Assembly: GCF_001244735.1 (NCBI RefSeq)
Contig: NZ_LN868937.1
Coordinates: forward strand, 101,332 to 165,331
Length of the DNA: 64,000 nucleotides
Direction of reading: 5' to 3'
Origin: Bacillus andreraoultii
GTDB taxonomy: Bacteria; Bacillota; Bacilli; Bacillales; Caldibacillaceae
Shown here: positions 49,458 to 58,681 of the stretch, in pieces
How positions within the stretch are numbered: position 1 is the first letter of the stretch
Layout of the letters: every line of letters starts with the position of its first letter
Notes under the pieces: model-generated
The model's database searches: none
What the model saw: only the letters and a program-made list of their open reading frames with translations
What the model was told of the DNA's origin: nothing
Program-made: the position numbers and the translations under genes

Positions 49458-50654
49458 ATGAGACAGATTGTAAATATAAAAATAAAACAAATAGCAATGA
49501 AAGCTATCACAAATGGCTATCCATTAATTTTAAAAGATGCAGTTGAACCGATTGTTTCGCCAATTGAAGAGGGAAGCTTATTGCGATTAGTCGATTCATT
49601 TGATAACTATGTAGCTACGGGTTATTACGGCGTCCAGAATAAAGGAATTGGTTGGGTTTTATCTCGTAAGGAAAAGGAAAAAATTGATATAAAGTTTTTT
49701 AATAAAAAAATTCGTGATGCTGTGAAAAAACGGGCGAATTTTTATGAATCAGAAGATACAACTGCTTTCCGTGTGTTTAACGGTGAAGGAGATGGGGTTG
49801 GTGGTTTAACGATTGATTTCTTCAACGGTTTTTATATGGTGAGCTGGTATAGTGAAGGGATTTATTCATTCCGTGAAGATATCTATCAAGCATTGAATGA
49901 AGTGGTGAAGCCCCGAGGTGTTTATGAAAAATTACGCTTTAATAAAAATGGTCAATATATGGAGCAGGATGATTATGTATCAGGGGAAAAAGGGGAATTT
50001 CCGTTAATTGTTAAAGAAAATGGGATGAACTATGCGGTTTATTTAAACGATGGTGCAATGACAGGAATTTTCTTAGATCAACGCAATGTTCGTGCAGCAT
50101 TACGAGATAAATATTCAAAAGGGAAGACAATATTAAATACATTCTCTTATACAGGTGCGTTTTCTGTAGCTGCCGCATTAGGTGGTTCAATAAAGACAAC
50201 AAGTGTCGATTTAGCAAAACGTAGCTTACCAAAAACAATTGAACAATTTGCGGTCAACGGAATCGATTTTGAATTACAGGATATTAAAGTGATGAATGTC
50301 TTTGATTACTTTAATTATGCGGCACGTCACGGATTGAAATATGATGTTGTTGTATTAGATCCGCCAAGTTTTGCCCGTACGAAAAAAATGACATTCAGTA
50401 CAGCGAAAGATTATCCGAAGCTGTTAAAGGATGCTCTGAAAGTTACGAATGATGATGGAATTATCATTGCCTCAACAAATAATGCAAGTTTTCATATGAA
50501 AAAGTTTAAAACATTTATCGATAATGCATTTACGGAAACAAATACACGCTACAAAATTTTAGAAGAGCATCGGTTGCCAGAAGATTTTACCGTCCCGCAC
50601 AATTTTCCTGAATTCAACTATTTAAAAGTCGTATTTATTAAGGTAATACGTTAA
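49458..50654 (+). CDS. RlmI-like rRNA (cytosine) methyltransferase
   Basis: A 398-residue class I methyltransferase of the RlmI/YwbD type: N-terminal PUA domain (about 1-90), SAM site LNTFSYTGAFSVAAALGG, and catalytic DPPSFARTKK. It should methylate cytosine in 23S rRNA; the exact base is inferred. AAGGATG precedes ATG 49458. A 60-aa gene follows in 13 nt. Confidence 0.92.
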   Translation: MRQIVNIKIKQIAMKAITNGYPLILKDAVEPIVSPIEEGSLLRLVDSFDNYVATGYYGVQNKGIGWVLSRKEKEKIDIKFFNKKIRDAVKKRANFYESEDTTAFRVFNGEGDGVGGLTIDFFNGFYMVSWYSEGIYSFREDIYQALNEVVKPRGVYEKLRFNKNGQYMEQDDYVSGEKGEFPLIVKENGMNYAVYLNDGAMTGIFLDQRNVRAALRDKYSKGKTILNTFSYTGAFSVAAALGGSIKTTSVDLAKRSLPKTIEQFAVNGIDFELQDIKVMNVFDYFNYAARHGLKYDVVVLDPPSFARTKKMTFSTAKDYPKLLKDALKVTNDDGIIIASTNNASFHMKKFKTFIDNAFTETNTRYKILEEHRLPEDFTVPHNFPEFNYLKVVFIKVIR

Positions 50655-50666
50655 GGATGTGACAGA

Positions 50667-50849
50667 ATGAAATATAATAAATCAGTTATGACGAAATTAA
50701 TTAACCAGCATCGTGAATTGCATGATGAGTTAAAACGGATAAAGGTAGAAATGGGATTAGAGAAAAATTTAGCTATTAAAGCATTGTACCATTCGGTTGT
50801 AGCAGATAATGGACCTTATATGAAGGAATATCAAGAATTAGATAGATAA
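50667..50849 (+). CDS. Small conserved-looking protein, 60 aa
   Basis: A helical, charged 60-residue protein (KLINQHRELHDELKRIKVEMGLEKNLAIKALYHSVVADNGPY). GGATGTGA lies before ATG 50667. Placed directly after the methyltransferase and before a terminator, it is probably co-transcribed. No family recognised. Confidence 0.55.
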   Translation: MKYNKSVMTKLINQHRELHDELKRIKVEMGLEKNLAIKALYHSVVADNGPYMKEYQELDR

Positions 50850-50851
50850 TG

Positions 50852-50900
50852 AGAAAAGCCCTTTTGTTCACTTAGCTAAGGAACGAGGGGTATTTTCTTA
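50852..50900 (+). terminator. Terminator after the 60-aa gene
   Basis: AGAAAA and CCC..GTTC pair with GAAC..GGGG and TTTTCT. The stem has bulges. Confidence 0.5.
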
Positions 50901-51053
50901 TATATAATCAGGTTAGTCTTTCACAAGTACGTCTTAATTGACCAGCTTTATAATCGGGCGACTGGTAATTAAGAAGACAAGCAAATTCAAACATAAGGTA
51001 TGTTTATACTTTTTCACAAGAAACCTGAGAGAGGATATTTCAATGAATGATAG

Positions 51054-51090
51054 AAAAAGGCACAACCGGTCATTTACCAGTTGTGCCATG
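51054..51090 (-). terminator. Terminator of the peptide transporter gene
   Basis: GGCACAACxGG pairs with CCxGTTGTGCC; on the minus strand a T-run follows. Confidence 0.85.
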
Positions 51091-51148
51091 TATGAAACAT
51101 TCAGATTATTTAAGATCGTATTTGGTAATCACGGTTAGACTGCTTATC

Positions 51149-52564
51149 TTAATTTGCGTGCGATAGTTCTTTGTTCGTTTCTCCCTCTTGTTCGTTGTCA
51201 CCTAACAAATGGACAAGCTTTTTAGACAAGGTGAGAAGAACGATACCGAGAACAATAACTGCAATACCAATAACGGAAAATACTTCAAAGTACCCCATAT
51301 TTCCAGTTAACGCGCCTAATTGACCGGCAAGGATATTTGCCACAAAAGAACTAGCCATCCAAACAGCCATTAGTAAGGAAGAAAACTTAACTGGTGCATA
51401 TTTACTTACAAATGATAGTCCTACAGGAGATAGGAACAATTCACCAATTGTATGGAAAAGATAAGTGAATACGATAAACATAATGTTGGCCTTTGTTGTA
51501 ATATTATGTTCATCACTACCTGTTTGCATAATCGCAAATAATAGAACAATAAAGCCCATTCCTAGCATAATCATTCCAAGTCCCATTTTTGTTGGAACTG
51601 GGAGGTCACCACGTTTTGAATTAGCTAATTTTGTCCATAGCATTGATACAACTGGTGCCAAAAGAATAATGAATAACGGGTTAACAGATTGGAACCAAGA
51701 TGTTGGTATTTCCCATCCAAAGATGGAACGATCAACAAATTTATCTGTGTAAATGCTTAACGCTCCACCAGCTTGTTCAAATCCGGCCCAGAAGAAAATA
51801 ACAAATGCAGCTAAAATAAAAATAACTGTTGTTCTATTTTTTTCTACTTTTGTAAGTTTTTGTTTTTCCACTGAACCTGTATTTGACGTTTGTGGTTTTC
51901 CAACAGGTTTTTTACCGATATCACCTAAGAAACGATTTCCTAAAGCATTAAAGACAATTTGTCCAATAACCATACCAATTGCAGATGCAAGGAATCCATA
52001 CTTATAACCATATTCGATTACTCCACTTGCTTGGACTGCAAACCACTTATCAGTGATTGCACCAATAAGTAATGGTGCGAAGAATGCCCCTGTGTTAATG
52101 CCCATGTAGAAAATTGTAAACGCACTATCGCGTCGTTTATCATTAGGACCATAAAGCTCACCAACAACAGTGGAGATATTTGGTTTGAAAAATCCGTTAC
52201 CAATAATAAGTAAGCCTAAACCGATGTACACGGCGGTAAAACTTTGATGGGCAAAAAGAACAAAGTTTCCTATTGCCATTGTAATTCCGCCCATTGTAAT
52301 GGCTAGTCGTTGACCTAGGTACCTATCAGAAAGGTATCCACCAATTAAGGGTGTAAAATAAACTGCTCCTGTAAAGAATCCATATAACATAAGAGCAGTA
52401 CGTTGATCCATGCCTAACCCACCGTTAATTAAAGATTTGGTTAAGTATAGGACTAGGATCGCTCTCATTCCATAATAACTAAATCGCTCCCACATTTCTG
52501 TCAAAAATAACAGATATAATCCAGGAGGGTGTTTCTCTGTTTGTTTAGTCATAGTTGTAGCCAT
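51149..52564 (-). CDS. dtpT: POT-family di/tripeptide transporter
   Basis: A 471-residue proton-coupled oligopeptide transporter with about 14 hydrophobic segments. Hallmarks are EMWERFSYYGMRAILVLYL at the N-terminus, GGYLSDRYLGQR and GNGFFKPNISTVVGELY. It imports di- and tripeptides. The ribosome site GGGGGG precedes its ATG. It corresponds in type to YclF of B. subtilis. Confidence 0.95.
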   Translation of the reverse strand: MATTMTKQTEKHPPGLYLLFLTEMWERFSYYGMRAILVLYLTKSLINGGLGMDQRTALMLYGFFTGAVYFTPLIGGYLSDRYLGQRLAITMGGITMAIGNFVLFAHQSFTAVYIGLGLLIIGNGFFKPNISTVVGELYGPNDKRRDSAFTIFYMGINTGAFFAPLLIGAITDKWFAVQASGVIEYGYKYGFLASAIGMVIGQIVFNALGNRFLGDIGKKPVGKPQTSNTGSVEKQKLTKVEKNRTTVIFILAAFVIFFWAGFEQAGGALSIYTDKFVDRSIFGWEIPTSWFQSVNPLFIILLAPVVSMLWTKLANSKRGDLPVPTKMGLGMIMLGMGFIVLLFAIMQTGSDEHNITTKANIMFIVFTYLFHTIGELFLSPVGLSFVSKYAPVKFSSLLMAVWMASSFVANILAGQLGALTGNMGYFEVFSVIGIAVIVLGIVLLTLSKKLVHLLGDNEQEGETNKELSHAN

Positions 52565-53046
52565 ATAAAAGCCCCCCAGTTATGATAAGTATTCGTGTAA
52601 ATTATTTTAATATAATTTATATTAGTTTATTAGTGATGAAATCGTCAATGAAATTCTTGAAGAAGCAAAATTGACAAAATGTCTAATTTAATCAATATTA
52701 TATCATTTGACGTTTAAAGCATTGATAGGATTGGGTATTAAAGTTTAGAAGGATGTATATAAAGGGAAGTAAAACCAATATTTACTATATTGAAACAATT
52801 GGTATGAATGACAGTAACTAAGTAAATTCGACAGGCAATGTAATTATAAACTAAGTTGATCAATCTGTCATGAGTGACTTTTGATTATATTAAAGACCAT
52901 AGTAACATCTATTGATTTAGATAAATGAATAGCCCCCCTGCTAGCTAGTCGTTTGGGGTTAACTATGGATATAATTATTATCTTTTCCCCGATAGGAACT
53001 AAATATGTTTTATTATTAAATTTGTTACTACAAAGAGTTTATCGTT
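52565..53046. other. 480-nt gap, no gene
   Basis: AT-rich sequence with no reading frame or IS end. A weak GC hairpin near 52930-52960 (CCCC against GGGG) may end the CBO0543 gene transcript. Confidence 0.4.
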
Positions 53047-53508
53047 TTACCGTATCTCCTCGCTTTTTGACACCCACTTATAATAAGCCAATACTGAAAC
53101 TAATAAGAAAGGATTTAGAATGAATGAGTACCTGGTCTTCCACCAACCATAGCGGAAGTAACCCCAAGGTTCAGGCAATATTGCGACCAGTTCATACAGT
53201 GTAATAGCAATTACCCAACAGAATATATAAATAATTTGTTTATAGATTTTTTGCTGAAATGGATACCAATTTAAATACAACATATTAACAGGAGGAATGA
53301 TAACAGTAAGTGCAGGGAGCACAAACCAATTAATTTCCTTTGTAAAGTACCAATAGCCATGGTATTTAAAGTCAATGAAAGTCTCTGTAACCGCTTGGAA
53401 GGAAATGGTGAACGTCCATATATGAATTAATTGATTTTTATTAAGTCGTTTGTTTGTTGTAAAAGCAAGTAAATTAAACAGAATAATTGAAGATATAAAA
53501 ACAATCAT
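53047..53508 (-). CDS. CBO0543-family membrane protein
   Basis: A 153-residue membrane protein with about four or five hydrophobic helices and the pattern DFKYHGYWYF and WGYFRYGWWKTRYSFILNPFLL typical of the CBO0543 family, of unknown function. AAAGGA before ATG 53508 is better than the start at 53535. Confidence 0.75.
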   Translation of the reverse strand: MIVFISSIILFNLLAFTTNKRLNKNQLIHIWTFTISFQAVTETFIDFKYHGYWYFTKEINWFVLPALTVIIPPVNMLYLNWYPFQQKIYKQIIYIFCWVIAITLYELVAILPEPWGYFRYGWWKTRYSFILNPFLLVSVLAYYKWVSKSEEIR

Positions 53509-53630
53509 CGAATTTCGTCCTTTTTCTATAAGCATCTACTAGTGAGTTTCTATTTATGCAGATAAATTTATAGAAGAAAATGGATTCATTGTAATCAATA
53601 TGAATTATACTGAATGAAAGGAGGGGTTGT

Positions 53631-54128
53631 ATGGAACAGCTATACATAAAGCAAAAGGTATTTAGTTTAAGCGGGAAGTTTACAGTAAAGAATCAAGAGG
53701 GGAAAGATGTTTATTATGTGGAAGGGAGTTTTATGCAAATTCCAAAATCTTTCTCTGTAAAGAATTCCAATAGTGAAGAAGTTGCACGGATTACAAAGAA
53801 GGTGTTTAGCTTTTTACCAAAGTTTTTCGTTGAGGTGAATGGACGAGAAGTATTAACGATTAAGAAAGAGTTGTCTTTCTTTAAAGCACGGTATTCGATT
53901 GAGGCAGCAGGTGTCGAAGTACGTGGAAATTGGTTAGATATGGATTTCCAAGTCCTACAATATGGTGAAGTCGTTGGTCAAGTAAGTAAGGAGTGGTTCA
54001 CTTGGGGAGATAGCTATAAAGTTCAAATATTAAATGAAGAGATGGAAAAAATGATTATTGCTATTGTCATTGCAATTGACTGCGTGAAGGCTGATGAAGC
54101 GGCCGCCTCTTCAGCATCGGTCAACTAA
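53631..54128 (+). CDS. LURP-one-related (YxjI-type) protein
   Basis: A 165-residue beta-rich protein with the tubby-like repeats of the LURP-one family (YIKQKVFSLSGKFTVKNQ, GSFMQIPKSFSV, KKELSFFKARYSIE, WFTWGDSYKV). These proteins bind membranes or lipids in plants and phylogenetically wide bacteria; the bacterial function is unknown. GAGGGG precedes ATG 53631. Confidence 0.85.
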   Translation: MEQLYIKQKVFSLSGKFTVKNQEGKDVYYVEGSFMQIPKSFSVKNSNSEEVARITKKVFSFLPKFFVEVNGREVLTIKKELSFFKARYSIEAAGVEVRGNWLDMDFQVLQYGEVVGQVSKEWFTWGDSYKVQILNEEMEKMIIAIVIAIDCVKADEAAASSASVN

Positions 54129-54192
54129 TATCATGTGTTAAGTAGGAAAAATGTATAGGATCCTTGTAAAATGATAGAAAAGTACCCTAAGT

Positions 54193-54224
54193 GCAGGAAG
54201 AAGTAATATTTTTCCTGCTTTTTT
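54193..54224 (+). terminator. Terminator of the YxjI-type gene
   Basis: GCAGGAA pairs with TTCCTGC, followed by six T. Confidence 0.8.
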
Positions 54225-54238
54225 GCGTATAGGATAGT

Positions 54239-54335
54239 ATAAGCGCACAAGAAAGGCTATAGCAACATCGCATCAAGGCCGAAAAACGCTCTTTCTTTTC
54301 GGTGCTCTCTTTCACCTGATGGCTCTAGCGATTAA
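54239..54335. repeat. Dispersed intergenic repeat, copy B
   Basis: TAAGCGCACAAGAAAGGCT then ATAGCAACATCGCATC matches the first half of copy A (12909-13024). Its end meets the IS256 left end at 54336. Confidence 0.6.
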
Positions 54336-54427
54336 GTCCATATAATTGTGTAAAAAGAGAATAAGCCATATCAACTTCTGGCAACAATGTTTTCAACCCT
54401 AGAAAAAATTGCAAAGGAGAAATTGAT

Positions 54428-55594
54428 ATGACTCAATTACAGCTTACCCTAAATTTGGAGGATTTAAAAGTAGATGTAGTAAACTCAAATTTGAATGAAG
54501 TGATGAAAGCTTCTCTCGTTCTTGTACTAAATCAATTAATGGAACAACAAAGGGATGACTATATACAAGCACTTCCATACGAAAGAACGGAGGGGCGCAC
54601 TGGGCATCGAAACGGTTACTATGACAGAAGTCTGACCGTATCCATAGGGAATCTTGAATTGAAAGTACCAAGAACACGAGATGGCCAGTTTTCGCCAACG
54701 TTGTTTGAGAAGTGGCAACGGAAGGAACAATCTTTTGTCCTTTCCATGTTGGAAATGGTGGTAAATGGTGTCTCTACTAGAAAGGTAAAGAAAGTAGTTA
54801 AACAACTATGCGGAGAAGAAGTATCAAAATCATTTATATCCGGACTAACTGAAAAGTTAGATGCAGAAGTGAATAAGTGGGCAGGGCGTCCGTTAAATGT
54901 GATGTATTATAAATATATTTTTACCGATGCCATGTATATTAAGGTGCGAGAACACAATCGAGTAGTCAGTAAAGCTGTCTATATTGCCGTAGGTGTGAAT
55001 AAACAGAATAAAAGGGAAATTATCGGTTTGAAGGTTAGTCACGCTGAATCTAAAGCAGGATGGAATGAGTTTTTTGCCTATTTAAAAGCGAGGGGACTTC
55101 AATCTCCGAGCCTTATTATTTCCGATGCCCATGAAGGTCAAAAGAATGCCATTAGAGAGTCATTTATTGGTACGACATGGCAACGTTGTACTTTTCATTT
55201 CAAGAAGAATCTAAAAGATGCCATGCCTAAAAAAGGGTCAAAAGAGGTAATGGATTTAATAAAAGATATATTTGATGCACCTGGTATTAAGGAGGCAAGG
55301 AAATTAAAGGAACAATTCATGGAAACATATGAGGAAGATTCCCTTTTTTCAAAAGCAGCCAAGTTATTAGATGAGGGATTTGAAGATGCCATTCAATTTT
55401 TTAATGAACCAAAATCTTATCGGAAAAGTCTAAGAACGACCAATAATTTAGAAAGAATAAATCAAGAAGTTCGCCGGAGGGATCGGGTAATCCGGATTTA
55501 TCCGAACAATCAATCAGCGTTCAGATTGATTGGTGCTGTTCTTATGGATATAGAGGAGACACTAGATTCTGGAGGAAAGAAATTTTTAAATTAA
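54428..55594 (+). CDS. IS256-family transposase
   Basis: A 388-residue mutator-type transposase: RTGHRNGYYDRSL region near the N-terminus, the DDE core with Asp in FTDAMYIKVRE, Asp in LIISDAHEGQK and Glu in TTNNLERINQEVRRRDRVIRIYPN. Full length, probably active. GCAAAGGAGAA precedes ATG 54428. Confidence 0.97.
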   Translation: MTQLQLTLNLEDLKVDVVNSNLNEVMKASLVLVLNQLMEQQRDDYIQALPYERTEGRTGHRNGYYDRSLTVSIGNLELKVPRTRDGQFSPTLFEKWQRKEQSFVLSMLEMVVNGVSTRKVKKVVKQLCGEEVSKSFISGLTEKLDAEVNKWAGRPLNVMYYKYIFTDAMYIKVREHNRVVSKAVYIAVGVNKQNKREIIGLKVSHAESKAGWNEFFAYLKARGLQSPSLIISDAHEGQKNAIRESFIGTTWQRCTFHFKKNLKDAMPKKGSKEVMDLIKDIFDAPGIKEARKLKEQFMETYEEDSLFSKAAKLLDEGFEDAIQFFNEPKSYRKSLRTTNNLERINQEVRRRDRVIRIYPNNQSAFRLIGAVLMDIEETLDSGGKKFLN

Positions 55595-55621
55595 CTAATA
55601 CCCATATACGCGCAGCGAAAA

Positions 55622-55663
55622 TTTTGTAAGGAAAAAGGGGGTACCCCCTTTTTCCTTACAAAA
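55622..55663. terminator. 42-nt perfect palindrome inside the IS256 end
   Basis: TTTTGTAAGGAAAAAGGGGG-T and its exact complement form a loopless inverted repeat with GGTACC at the centre. It lies 28 nt after the transposase stop and may be a terminator or a cruciform-forming site. Confidence 0.7.
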
Positions 55664-55725
55664 TCGCACTATATTCCATAATTGGTTGAATCATTGTATA
55701 TTTGATTTTACACAAAGTTATGGAC

Positions 55726-56265
55726 TTGACTCATAGAAGCGGTCTATGAGCCGAAAATGATAGAGTTTCCGTAAAAACAGGTTCATAGAAGTAATCTATG
55801 AGCCAAAATTGATTGGGATTCCGCAAAAAAGGGTTCATAGAAGCGGTCTATGAGCCAAAAATGATTGGGATTCCGCAAAAAAGGGTTCATAGAAGTAATC
55901 TATGAGCCAAAATTGATTGGGATTCCGCAAAAAAGGGTTCATAGAAGCGGTCTATGAGCCAAAAATGATTGGGATTCCGCAAAAAAGGGTTCATAGAAGT
56001 GTACTATGAGCCAAAAATGATTGGGATTCCACAAAAAAGGGTTCATAGAAGTGTTCTATGAGTCAAAAATGATTGGGATTCCGCAAAAAAGGGTTCATAG
56101 AAGTGTTCTATGAGCCGAAAACGATGAGGATTCTGCAAAAAGTGGTTCATAGAAGCGGTCTATGAGCCGAAAATGATAGAGTTTCCGTAAAAATAGGTTC
56201 ATAGAAGTAATCTATGAGCCAAAATTGATAGAAATTCAGCAGAACCGGGCGTATAGAACGAGTAA
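55726..56265. repeat. Hairpin array 2: about 11 units, exact 52-bp period
   Basis: TCATAGA cores start at 55731, 55783, 55835, 55887, 55939, 55991, 56043, 56095, 56147 and 56199, each 52 bp apart; a decayed unit is at 56251. The hairpin GGTTCATAGA-N5-TCTATGAGCC has the same core and period as array 1, but the linker differs (ATTGGGATTCCGC...). The five central bases vary (AGCGG, AGTAA, AGTGT). Not coding. Units 1-2 and 9-10 are nearly identical, so segments have duplicated. The left edge is cut by IS256. Confidence 0.95.
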
Positions 56266-56369
56266 AAAATATCAAGTAAACAGCCTAATAAAAAAAGGAG
56301 ACAAATTCAATCACCCCGGCACCTTTTCTAATTCATCAGCAAGTTTTTTTATCCAGGTTCGTTGACTTG

Positions 56370-56386
56370 TTCATATTAATAATGAA
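56370..56386. promoter_or_regulatory. Possible PerR/Fur-like palindrome before the catalase gene
   Basis: TTCATATTAATAATGAA has TTCAT/ATGAA arms, loosely like a PerR box. PerR often controls catalases. The match is weak. Confidence 0.3.
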
Positions 56387-56453
56387 TATCCATAATCTTA
56401 GTATCATATGGATATATATGTAGTTAAATGTCAATAAGGGGATGGGTGATTAC

Positions 56454-58508
56454 ATGGATGAAAAGTCAGCAAGAAATAAAAGCCCTAATATCGATGAAAA
56501 ACAACAGCAATTAGACCGGTACCGTATCCAGAACGCAGGGAAACCATTGACGACTAATCAAGGGAGAAAAATAGCAAATGATACAGACATATTGAAAGCT
56601 GGTGTCCGCGGTCCAACCTTACATGAAGACTGGCAGTACTTTGAGAAAATGTCTCATTTCGTACAGGAAGAGCAACCGGAAAGGGTAGTTCATGCTAGAG
56701 GGTATAGTGCCCATGGGGAGTTTGAATGTTACCAGTCGATGAAACATGTAACAAGAGCATGTTTTTTACAAGAACCAGGGAAAAAGACGCCTTTAACAAT
56801 TCGTTTCTCCACTGTACAAGGTCCAAGAGGGTCATACGATACAGCAAGAGATTTACGTTGTCAAGGTGTTAAGTTTTATACAGAAGAAGGAAATTACGAT
56901 CTAACAACGATTGCCATGCCTGTATTAATTAATCAAGATCCAATGCAATTTCCAGATATGATTCATGCTTACCAGGCAAAGTCAGATGATGATATCCCAA
57001 CTGCTACCGGTGCACACGACCGATTTTGGGATTATGTTGCCAATAATCCGGATTCCATCCATATGGTGACGTGGATTATGTCGCCACGGGGAGTGTTAAG
57101 AAGTTACCGAATGATGGAATCGTGGTCCATTAATACGTACTTATTTATTAATGAACAAGATGTGGCTACCTTTGTTCGTTTTGTTTGGAAGCCTGTTCTA
57201 GGTGTCCATTCTTTACTTAATGAAGAAGCAATAAAAATTGGTGGCTTAGACCCTGATTTCCACCGCAAAGACCTCCGAGAGGCAATTAATAAAGGTTTTT
57301 ACCCGGAGTATGAACTAGGTGTCCAGTTGATTCCGATGGAGGATGAATTTAAATTTGATTTTGATATTCTTGACCCGTCCAAGTTTTGGCCAGAAGAGTT
57401 GATCCCTGTTCAAATCATCGGGAAAATGACACTGAATAGAAACATAGATAATTACCATACCGAATCTGAACAAGCAGCTTTTAATCCAGCTAATGTCGTT
57501 CCTGGAATTGGCTTTTCCAATGACCCTGTACTGCAAGGAAGATTAATTGCTTATCATATGGCACAAACACATCGGATGGGACCAAATTTTCAAGAATTAC
57601 CGATTAATAAGCCGCTTTGTCCATTTCATAATAATCAACGTAGAGGCACTATGAGGTATCGTATTGATATTGATCAAGTAAATTATCATCGAAATTCGCT
57701 ATGCAATAATACGCCGTACGAGACCCCAGTAGAACAAGGTGGTTATGAACATTATCCAAAAAAAGTAGAGGGGCATGTCATCCGTGCTCGCAGTGAATCA
57801 TTTAACGACTTCTTTACCCAGCCAAGAATCTTCTGGAATAGCCTGACACTTGTTGAAAAACAACACACAATTGAAGCGTTTAGCTATCAACTCGGAAAAG
57901 TGAGAAGTGAATCTGTCCGCCAGCAAAATGTCAATTTGTTAGTGAATATTGATAAAGATTTAGCCAATATTGTAGCTGATAATATTGGTGTAGATCGCCC
58001 GAGTGGGACCCATGTCCCTGTTTCTACAAGATATCCATCACTAAGTCAGGCGAGTACCCCGAAATATGCACATACACTAAAAGTAGGGGTGTTAATTGGT
58101 AATGGCTTTGACAGTGAGGAAGTGATAAACGTTTTAAATCTATTAAATAAATATGGAGTTTTTATCGTCATTGTTAGTGAAACACTCGGTACTGTCACAG
58201 GTGATGATGGTAAAAAGCTAAAAGTCGATGAATCGTTCATTACGACAAGTCCTTATCTACTAGATGCTCTTTATGTCGTTGGCGGACGTCATAAAAAACA
58301 AGAGAGATTTAATGCCAATGTGAACAAATTTATTAATGGAGCATATAAGCTATACAAACCAATTGGCGTTGCTTCAATGGGGCAACCGCTTATGTCTGCT
58401 TCAAAAGGCAATAATTTAGCTGGAGTTGTTTTTGCAACAAATAATCCAAACTTTGGAGAAGAATTTATTTTAGCAATAGCCCAGCAACGGTTTTGGAATC
58501 GAACTTAA
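56454..58508 (+). CDS. katE: Large-subunit catalase
   Basis: A 684-residue monofunctional catalase that turns H2O2 into water and oxygen. The active-site His is in VVHARGYSAHGEF, Asn in MPVLINQDP, and the heme-ligand Tyr in GRLIAYHMAQTHRMGPNF, where the usual DTQ is changed to MAQ. Large catalases have a C-terminal flavodoxin-like domain, seen here from about 545 to 684 (VGVLIGNGF ...). ATG 56454 is preferred; AAGGGG directly abuts ATG 56442. It may be under peroxide or stress control. Confidence 0.93.
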   Translation: MDEKSARNKSPNIDEKQQQLDRYRIQNAGKPLTTNQGRKIANDTDILKAGVRGPTLHEDWQYFEKMSHFVQEEQPERVVHARGYSAHGEFECYQSMKHVTRACFLQEPGKKTPLTIRFSTVQGPRGSYDTARDLRCQGVKFYTEEGNYDLTTIAMPVLINQDPMQFPDMIHAYQAKSDDDIPTATGAHDRFWDYVANNPDSIHMVTWIMSPRGVLRSYRMMESWSINTYLFINEQDVATFVRFVWKPVLGVHSLLNEEAIKIGGLDPDFHRKDLREAINKGFYPEYELGVQLIPMEDEFKFDFDILDPSKFWPEELIPVQIIGKMTLNRNIDNYHTESEQAAFNPANVVPGIGFSNDPVLQGRLIAYHMAQTHRMGPNFQELPINKPLCPFHNNQRRGTMRYRIDIDQVNYHRNSLCNNTPYETPVEQGGYEHYPKKVEGHVIRARSESFNDFFTQPRIFWNSLTLVEKQHTIEAFSYQLGKVRSESVRQQNVNLLVNIDKDLANIVADNIGVDRPSGTHVPVSTRYPSLSQASTPKYAHTLKVGVLIGNGFDSEEVINVLNLLNKYGVFIVIVSETLGTVTGDDGKKLKVDESFITTSPYLLDALYVVGGRHKKQERFNANVNKFINGAYKLYKPIGVASMGQPLMSASKGNNLAGVVFATNNPNFGEEFILAIAQQRFWNRT

Positions 58509-58520
58509 TAACGATAGAAG

Positions 58521-58552
58521 AAGGGTACCACAATGGTGTACCCTAATTTTTA
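58521..58552 (+). terminator. Terminator of katE
   Basis: AGGGTACCA pairs with TGGTGTACCCT, followed by TTTTTATT. Confidence 0.85.
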
Positions 58553-58681
58553 TTAACGTATATGAATAATTCATTTTTTTACCGCTCATAATTAAAAGGG
58601 TTCTCATGAAAGATGTCGAATAAGATACACACGAGATATCAATGTTGGAAATAAACACGTTTAAAACGAAGGAGAGCGATC

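Larger units (their letters stand above)
54336..55725 (+). mobile_element. IS256-family insertion sequence, about 1.39 kb
   Basis: The ends read inward as GTCCATATAATTGTGTAAAA and GTCCATAACTTTGTGTAAAA, clear inverted repeats. One transposase gene is inside. No 8-9 bp duplication is seen at the borders, so the flanks may have been rearranged. Its right end touches the first hairpin of array 2. Confidence 0.92.

Noticed and set aside
52925..52965. Strong terminator
   Set aside because: Only a short C/G pairing with no T-run on either strand.
55726..56265. CRISPR array
   Set aside because: Linkers repeat among units, unit blocks are duplicated and no cas genes are near.
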